This document shows, piece after piece, positions 42,633 through 50,968 of a DNA stretch of 64,000 nt. This stretch comes from Cloacibacterium normanense (lineage in GTDB: Bacteria; Bacteroidota; Bacteroidia; Flavobacteriales; Weeksellaceae): NCBI RefSeq assembly GCF_003860565.1, contig NZ_CP034157.1, positions 682,001 through 746,000 on the forward strand. Reading direction: 5' to 3'. A program made the position numbers and the translations under genes. The notes beneath the pieces were generated by a model. The model was not told the DNA's origin. It was given only the letters and a program-made list of their open reading frames with translations, and ran no database searches. Every line of letters starts with the position of its first letter. The first letter of the stretch is position 1.

Positions 42633-45122
42633 ATGAGAAATCATTATATTTTTAAAATCATTAGTTGTATTATTCTTTTTTTATTTTCAGCTAATCATTC
42701 TTACAAATCTCAAAATCCTTACAAAGCACCTCTCTATTGGAATCCTTATGAATATCATATTACGAGAGAAATGGCAGGTGTTCAGGATAATTATCTTAGT
42801 GAACAAGCTTTATCTGATAACATTAATTGGCTAGAGCAAAACCTAAAATCTTATGGATATAATATGGTTTGTATGGACGGATGGGGTGATACAAGTCAAA
42901 TTAATGAAAATGGCTACAGGAAAAGTCATTCATCTCATTGGCAGCATGATTATGCATGGTGGTCACAATATCTACAGAGTAAAGGTATGACGCTTGGAAT
43001 GTATGAAAACCCTCTTTGGTTACATGTGGATGCTAATGATACTAACAAGAAAATTGTAGGAACTAATATTAACGTTTCATCTCTTCTTGATGCCAATGAA
43101 AATTCATTATGGTTCAAATGGGTGCAGGTGGATAGACAAGGAGCTGAAGAATATGTAAAAGGATATGTAAAATATTATGCTGATATGGGCATTAAATATT
43201 TGCGTGTAGATTTTCTTTCTTGGTTTGAGTCTGGATATGACAGAAATCTAGGAACAGTAGGCCCACAAAGAACAAAAGCTCAATATGAAAAAGCTTTAAG
43301 ATGGATGCGTGAAGCCTGTGATGCAAACGGGGTATATTTGAGTTTAGTAATGCCGAATCTTTTTAATACAGCAGAATTAGAAAAACAATATGGTCATCTT
43401 TTTAGAATTAATGAGGATGCAGGCGAAGGTACTTGGTATAAATTTAGTGATAAAGACAGAGGTCATCGTTATACTACTTGGTCACAATATGCCAATGCAT
43501 TTGATGGATTTATCTATTGGTCTCAGGTAACGGGAAGTAATAAAGTACAATTAGATGGAGACTTTCTTAGAATCAATACTTTTGCGAACGATACAGAAAA
43601 ACGAAGTGTAATCTCATTGAATATTCTAGCTGGGGGTCCTGTTACAATTGCCGATCAATATGATACCATCGGGAATGACCTTTGGTTATACCAAAATACA
43701 GAATTATTAGAACTGAATACTGCAAAATTTGTAGGAAAACCATTAAGCAATGATCCAACCAATTCTAATAGCCAAATATGGAGAGGGCAATTGAGTAATG
43801 GAGATTGGATTATTGGTTTTTTTAATAGAGAAAATACGCCACAAGTACGTTCTATGGATTTTCTCAATCAGCTAGGTGTTTCTGGACAAGTGATGGTAAG
43901 AGATCTTTGGCAGCACTCTAATTTGGGTAAGATGAGTAATATTTCTCTAACAGTACCTCCGCACGGATGTGTTGTCTTAAAGTTAACAAAAAATTCTTCA
44001 GAATCATGTAATAGCCAAACAATTACTTTCCCAACAATTCAGAATAAAGATGCAAACGATTCTCCTTTTTCTCCATCAGCGACATCTTCCGCCGGTCTGC
44101 CTATAATCTACGAAGTTACTTCAGGACCTGCGAAAATTGTAAATAATCAAATCGAACTAACTGGAATTAATGGTATTGTTTATGTGCAAGCAAAACAATC
44201 AGGAGGTAATGGATATTGTGCTGCATTTCCACAATTACAGAGTTTCAATGTATCTGGTGGCCATTATTCCCAAATGTATGTAGGTGGTTCTTTTAATAAT
44301 TGGAATCTTAAGCAAATGACTTCTGAAAATGGTATCTGGAAATTAAAGAACCAAGTGTTTTTGGCGGGAGATTATGAATTAAAATTTGCGAACACAAACA
44401 ACTTCACTGGTCAGGATTGGGGTAATTCTAATGGATTAAATGGAACGGCTCAACAAACAACAGGAGGAGGGGCTAATATCGTTTTTACCATAACAAATCC
44501 AGGAACTTATACCATAGATTTTAATGATATTACCCTACAATATAATATTACATTTACGCCGAATCATCAGCTTAATATGTATGTAGGTGGTAGTTTTAAT
44601 AATTGGGGACTTCAGCAGATGACTCTTCAAAATGATGAATGGACTAAAAATAATATACCTTTTTTAGTTGGGAATTACGAGCTAAAATTTGCTAATACAT
44701 CTGATTGGTCAGGAAATGATTGGGGAGATGAAAATGGCCTTTCTGGTTTTGCCAAGTTAACTACTGGTGGTGGTGCAAATATCAAATTTAATATTGAAAC
44801 TGCGGGTAACTATAATATTAAATTCAATGATATGACTTTGTATTATAAAATTTATGATGCTAGTACTCTTTCTGTTAATGACATATTAAAGAAAGGGGTG
44901 CAGATATATCCTAATCCAGCAGAAAACAGCTTTTTTATTTTGTCTGAAAAAGATGCAGTAAAAAGATATGAAATTTATGATATGAGTGGGAGGATGATAA
45001 AATCTGAAAATACTATTTGCACAAAATGCGATATCAATATTTCAGGTATTGCAAGAGGAAATTATATACTGAATGTTTATTTCGGTAATCAAATCGTGGG
45101 GCAAAAATTAATTATAAAATAA
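42633..45122 (+). CDS. Secreted clan GH-D (GH27/GH36-like) glycoside hydrolase with two SusE-like modules and T9SS sorting tail
   Basis: The 829-residue protein has a signal peptide, then a TIM barrel (about residues 35-360) with YNMVCMDGWGDTSQ and GMTLGMYENPLW. The probable nucleophile is in IKYLRVDFLSW (Asp193) and the probable acid/base in RINEDAGEGTW (Asp262). A beta domain follows. Two tandem repeats of 101 residues (from about 548 and 649, each starting MYVGGSFNNW) resemble SusE/F or X25 starch-binding modules. The end (IYPNPAENSFF...GNYILNVY) is a T9SS type A sorting domain, so it should reach the cell surface or medium. Isomaltodextranase-like activity is a guess from context; alpha-galactosidase remains possible. 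Confidence 0.78.
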   Translation: MRNHYIFKIISCIILFLFSANHSYKSQNPYKAPLYWNPYEYHITREMAGVQDNYLSEQALSDNINWLEQNLKSYGYNMVCMDGWGDTSQINENGYRKSHSSHWQHDYAWWSQYLQSKGMTLGMYENPLWLHVDANDTNKKIVGTNINVSSLLDANENSLWFKWVQVDRQGAEEYVKGYVKYYADMGIKYLRVDFLSWFESGYDRNLGTVGPQRTKAQYEKALRWMREACDANGVYLSLVMPNLFNTAELEKQYGHLFRINEDAGEGTWYKFSDKDRGHRYTTWSQYANAFDGFIYWSQVTGSNKVQLDGDFLRINTFANDTEKRSVISLNILAGGPVTIADQYDTIGNDLWLYQNTELLELNTAKFVGKPLSNDPTNSNSQIWRGQLSNGDWIIGFFNRENTPQVRSMDFLNQLGVSGQVMVRDLWQHSNLGKMSNISLTVPPHGCVVLKLTKNSSESCNSQTITFPTIQNKDANDSPFSPSATSSAGLPIIYEVTSGPAKIVNNQIELTGINGIVYVQAKQSGGNGYCAAFPQLQSFNVSGGHYSQMYVGGSFNNWNLKQMTSENGIWKLKNQVFLAGDYELKFANTNNFTGQDWGNSNGLNGTAQQTTGGGANIVFTITNPGTYTIDFNDITLQYNITFTPNHQLNMYVGGSFNNWGLQQMTLQNDEWTKNNIPFLVGNYELKFANTSDWSGNDWGDENGLSGFAKLTTGGGANIKFNIETAGNYNIKFNDMTLYYKIYDASTLSVNDILKKGVQIYPNPAENSFFILSEKDAVKRYEIYDMSGRMIKSENTICTKCDINISGIARGNYILNVYFGNQIVGQKLIIK
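44274..44879 (+). repeat. Two tandem 303-bp module-encoding repeats
   Basis: Copies starting at ATGTATGTAGGTGG (44274 and 44577) encode the two binding modules of the secreted hydrolase. They are clearly homologous in protein but diverged in DNA. Confidence 0.75.
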
Positions 45123-45135
45123 AAATCTCTCATAA

Positions 45136-47925
45136 ATGAAACTAAACTATTTGAGTAGTACAATTGCAATTGCTGCTTTATATCTTTCTGGAAGCCTATA
45201 TGCACAGAAATCTGATACATTGAAAGAAAAGACAATAGAAGAGGTAGTAGTAATTGGCTATGGAAAAGCAAAAGCAAAAGATTTAACAGGATCAGTTTCT
45301 TTAATTAATCTTAACAAAACAGGGAATCAACCAGTTGCCGATATTGGGCAAGCAATTCAAGGACGTGCATCAGGGGTAACTGTTATTAACTCAGGAGAAC
45401 CTGGTAGTAACGTTACTTTCCGAATTCGTGGAACTGGAACTATACAGAATAACAATCCATTGATTGTGGTAGATGGGATGCCTTTAAATGGAGGCCTTAA
45501 TCAGATTAATATGAGTGATGTAGAATCTATTAACATTCTTAAAGACGCTTCTTCTACCGCAATTTATGGTTCTAGAGGTGCTAATGGTGTTGTAATGATT
45601 ACTACCAAAAGAGGTGCGAAAGGTGGTATTCTTAATTTTGATACTTTTACTGGAGTTCAGAGTGTGAGTAATATGATTAAGGTTTTGGATGCTTCGCAGT
45701 ATGCACAACTTAATAATGAAATGCTTGCAAATGGCGGTTTGACGCCAAATCCTGAGTTTGCAAATCCATCTTCTCTAGGTGCTGGTACCAATTGGTTAGG
45801 AGCACTTTTTAATCCATCTATTCTTTCTAGTTATTCACTTTCTTATGGTGATAGGTCAGAGAAAAGTAATCTATATGTTTCTACTAGTTATTTTAATCAG
45901 AAGGGTGTTGTTCTTAATACCAATTATGACCGTTATATTGTTCAGATAAACGGGGATACAAAGCTAAAATCTTTCCTTAAGGTAGGAAATAGTGTAAAAT
46001 TACAACACGATATTAAGAAAAATGGCTCTTATGACATCAAAGGAACTATTCTTTCTCTTCCTACAAGACCAATTTATGATGCTAATGGTAATTGGGCAGG
46101 ACCAGGAAGTAATCCATTATTGTACGGAGATATAGATAATCCTATTGGTAAGGCTACAATTGTTGAAAACTCTACCAAAGGTTATAATATCCAAGGAAAT
46201 ATTTATGCAGAAGCAGAAATTATTAAGGATTTAAAATTCAAATCCTTAGGCGGTATTGAAACCAATATTTGGTATAATAGGACTTGGTCTCCTAAATACA
46301 GTTGGGGAGTAAAATCCCAAGAAAATTCTTATTTATTTGAAGGTTCTAATAGAAGTATAACTTTGCTTTGGGACAATACTCTTACTTATGACAAGACAAT
46401 TGGTAAGCATCACATCAATGCGGTAGTTGGAAGCAGTGCGCAAAATAATAAATACAATTATTTGAGTGCATCGGTTCAAAAATTTGCTAGCGATAATACA
46501 CAGCAAATTGATAATGGTATTTTACAACCTGTACAACACGGGAATGCTTCAGAATGGGCAATTATGTCATACTTGGGACGTGTGAACTATAATTTTGCAA
46601 ATAAATACTATGTAACGGCTACTATACGTAGAGATGGATCTTCTAGATTCGGGATGGATAATAGATGGGGTTGGTTTCCTTCTGCTGCTTTGGCTTGGAG
46701 AATTTCTAATGAAAATTTCTTAAAAAATTCTAATGTAATTAATAATCTAAAACTAAGGCTAGGTTATGGTATTACAGGAAATCAAGAGATCGGTAACTAT
46801 TCTTTTTCTTCTTCTTATAATACCTATCTGTACAATTTTAATAATTCTTATGTAAGTGCTGTTTTACCCACTGTTTTACCAAACCCAAATGTTAAGTGGG
46901 AAGGGCAGGAGCAATATAATGCTGGTTTTGATTTGGATCTTTTCAATAATAGAATCAGTTTAATTGTAGATGGCTATGTTAAAAATACTAATGATATGCT
47001 GGTTCCAATGTCTGTTCCCGTAACTTCCGGATATTCTGATGTTTACGTACCTTCGATCAATGCCGGTAAAATTCAAAATAAAGGTTTTGAAGTTACTTTA
47101 TCTACTAAAAATATCATCAAAAATGATTTTAAGTGGTCTTCAGATGCTGTTTTTTCATATAATAAGAATAATGTAGTAAATATTAATAGTGATACTCCTA
47201 TCATTACGGCAAGTGGAGGTTTTAATAGTGCCATAGGTCTCATTAAGGAGGGGTATCCTGTAAATGTTTTCTACGGATATATTACTGATGGTATATTTCA
47301 GAATCAAGATGAGGTAGATCGTCATGCCGTTCAGATGCCTGGATCAAATTCAGCTACCAGTACTGCACCAGGAGATATTAGATTTAAAGATCTTAATAAT
47401 GACGGTGTTATCAATGATAAAGATCGTACAGTAATTGGAAATCCTAACCCAAAATTTACCTTCTCTTTAAACAATACCTTCAATTATAAGAATTTTGATT
47501 TAACTATATTCTTACAAGGAAGCTATGGTAATGATATTTTCAATGCCAACAGAATGTACACAGAGGCAATGTCTATTATTCAAAACCAAAGTACAGCAGT
47601 TCTAGGCAGATGGACAGGCGAGGGAACAAGTAACAATATTCCGAGAGCAATTTATGGTGATCCTAACCAGAACTCAAGAGTGAGTGACAGATATATAGAA
47701 GATGGTTCATACCTTAAAATTAAAAATATTAATCTAAGTTATACACTTCCAAAAGCCGTATTCGGACAAAATTTTAATTCTGTTAAAATATTTGTTTCGG
47801 CACAAAACCTTGTCACTTGGACGAAATATTCGGGTTTTGACCCCGAAGTTCCAGTAAATGGGATAGATAATGGGACTTATCCTATTACAAGAACAGTTTC
47901 TTTAGGTTTAAATATAGGATTTTAA
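45136..47925 (+). CDS. susC: SusC/RagA family TonB-dependent outer-membrane transporter
   Basis: The 929-residue protein has a signal peptide (ending GSLYAQ) followed almost at once by the TonB box region KTIEEVVVIGYGKAKAKDLTG. The plug has GRASGVTVINSGEPGSNVTFRIRG-type motifs, SSTAIYGSRGANGVVMITTKRG (parts SSTAIYGSRG and GVVMITTKRG) and a 22-strand barrel ending SLGLNIGF. It imports bound oligosaccharides with SusD. The usual N-terminal carboxypeptidase-regulatory-like domain (about 80 residues) is missing. It is 13 bases downstream of the hydrolase gene and 12 upstream of susD. Confidence 0.94.
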   Translation: MKLNYLSSTIAIAALYLSGSLYAQKSDTLKEKTIEEVVVIGYGKAKAKDLTGSVSLINLNKTGNQPVADIGQAIQGRASGVTVINSGEPGSNVTFRIRGTGTIQNNNPLIVVDGMPLNGGLNQINMSDVESINILKDASSTAIYGSRGANGVVMITTKRGAKGGILNFDTFTGVQSVSNMIKVLDASQYAQLNNEMLANGGLTPNPEFANPSSLGAGTNWLGALFNPSILSSYSLSYGDRSEKSNLYVSTSYFNQKGVVLNTNYDRYIVQINGDTKLKSFLKVGNSVKLQHDIKKNGSYDIKGTILSLPTRPIYDANGNWAGPGSNPLLYGDIDNPIGKATIVENSTKGYNIQGNIYAEAEIIKDLKFKSLGGIETNIWYNRTWSPKYSWGVKSQENSYLFEGSNRSITLLWDNTLTYDKTIGKHHINAVVGSSAQNNKYNYLSASVQKFASDNTQQIDNGILQPVQHGNASEWAIMSYLGRVNYNFANKYYVTATIRRDGSSRFGMDNRWGWFPSAALAWRISNENFLKNSNVINNLKLRLGYGITGNQEIGNYSFSSSYNTYLYNFNNSYVSAVLPTVLPNPNVKWEGQEQYNAGFDLDLFNNRISLIVDGYVKNTNDMLVPMSVPVTSGYSDVYVPSINAGKIQNKGFEVTLSTKNIIKNDFKWSSDAVFSYNKNNVVNINSDTPIITASGGFNSAIGLIKEGYPVNVFYGYITDGIFQNQDEVDRHAVQMPGSNSATSTAPGDIRFKDLNNDGVINDKDRTVIGNPNPKFTFSLNNTFNYKNFDLTIFLQGSYGNDIFNANRMYTEAMSIIQNQSTAVLGRWTGEGTSNNIPRAIYGDPNQNSRVSDRYIEDGSYLKIKNINLSYTLPKAVFGQNFNSVKIFVSAQNLVTWTKYSGFDPEVPVNGIDNGTYPITRTVSLGLNIGF

Positions 47926-47937
47926 ATAATAATTACA

Positions 47938-49416
47938 ATGAAAAAGATAAAAATTGCATTATATGCATTACTTACACTTACTATGGTAAATTGTAGTGAT
48001 GATTTTCTAGATAAAACACAGCCAGATACTATTAATACAGGTAATTATCCTAAGACAGGAGAAGAACTTATCACTTTAGTTAATGGTGCTTATCAACCAT
48101 TACAACGCCCGAAGCTTTATAACATGAGAATGTGGACCAGTGATATTTTTGCAGGCAACAGTATTGTAGGAGCTGGTGGTGGAGATGATGGGTTGGAAAC
48201 TACACAACTTTCCAATTTTGTTACAAGTACAGATAATCAAGGTGTTTTAGACCTATGGAGAGGTCCTTGGCCAGGTATTCTTTCTTCAAATATAATTATT
48301 AAAACCGCACCTGCACTTAATATTGATGAAACCATTAAAAACAGATGTTTAGGTCAAGCCTATTTTTTGCGCGCTCATTATTACTTTATTCTAGTAAGGT
48401 TTTTTGGTGATGTTCCCTTGGTAACTGAACCACAAGACGTAAATGGAGATTTGTATCCAGCAAGAGCTCCTAAAACGGAAATTTATAAATTAATTATTTC
48501 AGATTTAGAAAAGGCAATTCAATTTTTGCCTACCAAACAGCAATATGGCGATAGTGATAAAGGCAGAGCTACTAAAGGTGCTGCTATTGGGGCATTAGCA
48601 AAAGTATATCTCACACTAGGGCAATGGCAAAAGGTAGTAGACCTTACAACACAGCTAGAAGGTATGGGATATGCATTAAATACAGACTATTCTGATAATT
48701 TCAATATAAATAAAGAAAACTCTGTAGAGTCTCTTTTCGAGGTACAATATGCTTCTGATGGTGGTTATGATTTTTGGAGTAACGAGAATCAAGCTTCTTG
48801 GACAAGTACCTTTATGGGACCACGCGGCGCTAATTTTGTCGCTGGAGGTTGGGGCTGGAATCAGCCTACCCAAGAATTTGTAAATAGTTATGAAGCAGGA
48901 GATAAGAGAAAAGAAAAAACTATTTTCTACGAAGGTTGCCCAAATTATGACGGCAAAGAATACAAAGCCAATTATTCTCTTACAGGATATAATGTTAAAA
49001 AATTTTTAGTGCCTTTATCAGCTTTTCCTTCATATGATAATAGTCCTCTTAATTTTCCAATTATGAGATATTCGGAAGTTTTATTGATGAAAGCAGAAGC
49101 TCTTAACGAACTAGGGCAAACTTCACTTGCAATCGTTCCATTGAATTTGGTGAGAGGAAGAGCTGGTTTAGCAGCTGTAACGTCAGGACTTTCACAAACT
49201 GCTTTTCGTGATAAAGTATTGCATGAAAGAAGAATGGAATTGGCATTTGAGGGACAAAGATGGTTTGATCTAATTCGTGTAAATGATGGTCAGTACGGAT
49301 TGAATTTTCTTCACTCTATAGGAAAAACTAATGCATCAACTAAGCACCTTCTTCTTCCTATTCCTCAGATAGAAAGAGACAGAAACCCTAACCTTACTCA
49401 AAATCCTGGATATTAA
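47938..49416 (+). CDS. susD: SusD/RagB family glycan-binding lipoprotein
   Basis: The 492-residue protein has a lipoprotein signal (lipid-attached Cys19 in MVNCSDDFLD). The TPR-rich SusD fold is marked by AYFLRAHYYFILVRFFGDVPLV, GRATKGAAIGALAKVYL and the final LVRGRAGL with ERRMELAFEGQRWFDLIR. It forms the lid of the SusC transporter and binds glycan at the surface. Aromatic residues near GGWGWNQPTQEF may line the binding site. Confidence 0.94.
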   Translation: MKKIKIALYALLTLTMVNCSDDFLDKTQPDTINTGNYPKTGEELITLVNGAYQPLQRPKLYNMRMWTSDIFAGNSIVGAGGGDDGLETTQLSNFVTSTDNQGVLDLWRGPWPGILSSNIIIKTAPALNIDETIKNRCLGQAYFLRAHYYFILVRFFGDVPLVTEPQDVNGDLYPARAPKTEIYKLIISDLEKAIQFLPTKQQYGDSDKGRATKGAAIGALAKVYLTLGQWQKVVDLTTQLEGMGYALNTDYSDNFNINKENSVESLFEVQYASDGGYDFWSNENQASWTSTFMGPRGANFVAGGWGWNQPTQEFVNSYEAGDKRKEKTIFYEGCPNYDGKEYKANYSLTGYNVKKFLVPLSAFPSYDNSPLNFPIMRYSEVLLMKAEALNELGQTSLAIVPLNLVRGRAGLAAVTSGLSQTAFRDKVLHERRMELAFEGQRWFDLIRVNDGQYGLNFLHSIGKTNASTKHLLLPIPQIERDRNPNLTQNPGY

Positions 49417-49427
49417 AAAACACTATT

Positions 49428-50882
49428 ATGAAAACAATCAATCATATAAAAAACTGGAAAAAATCAATTTTTTGGATTATTCCTATGTTGTTGTTGGGTA
49501 TTATAGCATGTAGAGAAGAACTTAATCAAGAAAATTTTGAAACAAGTGAACTATCTGTAAAAACCTCAGAAATAACAAAACTTTTGCCCAATATGTACAA
49601 TTCTAAATTTACATTTAGCTGGACTGCAGGCAATAATCAAGGAACTAACTCTGCCATTACATATAAACTTGAGTTAGATAAAAAAGAAAATAATTTTTCA
49701 AATCCTCAAACTTTTGAAATTGGCAAAAATATTTATTCTTATGATCTTCTTATAGGTGATCTTAATTCATTATTGATAAATAAATTTGGCGCAAATCCAG
49801 ATAAATCTATTATAATGCAGGTTAGAATTACAGCTACTTTCGGAGATACTTCTGTAGAACCGCAGACTGCTATTACAGATTTTACACTTACTCCTTTTAA
49901 ACCTTTTACAAATACTTTATATATAGTGGGTGATGCAACTCCAAATGGTTGGGATATCACCAAAGCAACAGCACTTACGAGGAGTTCTAGTAATCCTGCG
50001 GAATTTACCTACTACGGACAACTAAAGCAAGGGAATTTTAAATTTGCAGTAAATCAAAATAGCTGTTGGTGTCAAGATTTTTATAATAAAGATGCAAATG
50101 ATGATACCAAAATAATTTACAATGAAGGCGGAAATGGGGTAGATTTACAATGGACAATTGATAATGCGAGTTTATATAAAATTACAGTAAATCTAATTAC
50201 ACAAAGCATTAAAATTGAAAAAATGAGTGGTCCCCAGTTTAATGATATTTGGATTGTAGGTGATGCATCCCCAAGCGGATGGGATGTTAATAATCCAGTT
50301 GCTTTCAAACAAGATCTTACAAACCCTTTTATTTTTACTTTAGAATGTAGCCTTAATGAAGGAAATTTTAAACTTTTGACTGGTACAAAAGGTGATTGGT
50401 GTGGTGAATGGTATCGTCCTTTGGTAGATAATCAGGATTTATCTGCTACAGGTGTAGAGCAAAACTCAGGCTGTACAAATGATAACAAATGGAAAGTTAC
50501 ATCAGCAAGTGCAGGCAGATATAAAATAACGCTTAATACTGCTAGTAATAGTATAAAATTTGAGCCTGTAAATATCTATTTGATTGGTGATGCTACTCCT
50601 AACGGCTGGAATATGGGAAGTCTTACTCCTATGCAGAAAAATGGTAGCGTTTATACTTGGACAGGTCAACTCAATCCTGGAGAATTTAAGTTTACTAAAT
50701 TCAATTCCAATTGGTGTGATGGAACTGAGATAATAGCCGAAACAGCTAATCAGACTATTGCAAATACAGCTTTTAAATTAAGAGATAATTGTCAAGGAGA
50801 TGATAATAAATGGAAAGTTTCAGCTTCTGGTACCTATACTATAACCTTAAATTTAGATACTAATTCGCTTGAAATTAAGTAG
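49428..50882 (+). CDS. susE: SusE/SusF-like surface glycan-binding lipoprotein
   Basis: The 484-residue protein has a lipobox (GIIAC, Cys28), an Ig-like SusE N-terminal domain (about 35-150) and three repeats of a starch-binding-type module. The repeats start at GDATPNGWD, GDASPSGWD and GDATPNGWN and have the conserved FKF/FKL and WKV strands. This is one module more than the SusE of B. thetaiotaomicron (two) and equal to SusF (three). It binds alpha-glucan at the cell surface. It is 11 bases after susD, and a hairpin terminator follows. Confidence 0.88.
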   Translation: MKTINHIKNWKKSIFWIIPMLLLGIIACREELNQENFETSELSVKTSEITKLLPNMYNSKFTFSWTAGNNQGTNSAITYKLELDKKENNFSNPQTFEIGKNIYSYDLLIGDLNSLLINKFGANPDKSIIMQVRITATFGDTSVEPQTAITDFTLTPFKPFTNTLYIVGDATPNGWDITKATALTRSSSNPAEFTYYGQLKQGNFKFAVNQNSCWCQDFYNKDANDDTKIIYNEGGNGVDLQWTIDNASLYKITVNLITQSIKIEKMSGPQFNDIWIVGDASPSGWDVNNPVAFKQDLTNPFIFTLECSLNEGNFKLLTGTKGDWCGEWYRPLVDNQDLSATGVEQNSGCTNDNKWKVTSASAGRYKITLNTASNSIKFEPVNIYLIGDATPNGWNMGSLTPMQKNGSVYTWTGQLNPGEFKFTKFNSNWCDGTEIIAETANQTIANTAFKLRDNCQGDDNKWKVSASGTYTITLNLDTNSLEIK

Positions 50883-50895
50883 TTTTTCACACTTT

Positions 50896-50928
50896 ATCGC
50901 ATGGCTATCTTAGCCATGTGATTTTTTT
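50896..50928 (+). terminator. Hairpin terminator between susE and the GH31 gene
   Basis: ATCGCATGGCTA (50896-50907), TCT, TAGCCATGTGAT (50911-50922) form a 12-bp stem with two G-T pairs and a T-run. It would end or reduce transcription after the binding/transport genes. Confidence 0.8.
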
Positions 50929-50968
50929 AAATTAAAATTTTGATAATAATCATTTTGAAAATTAAATC

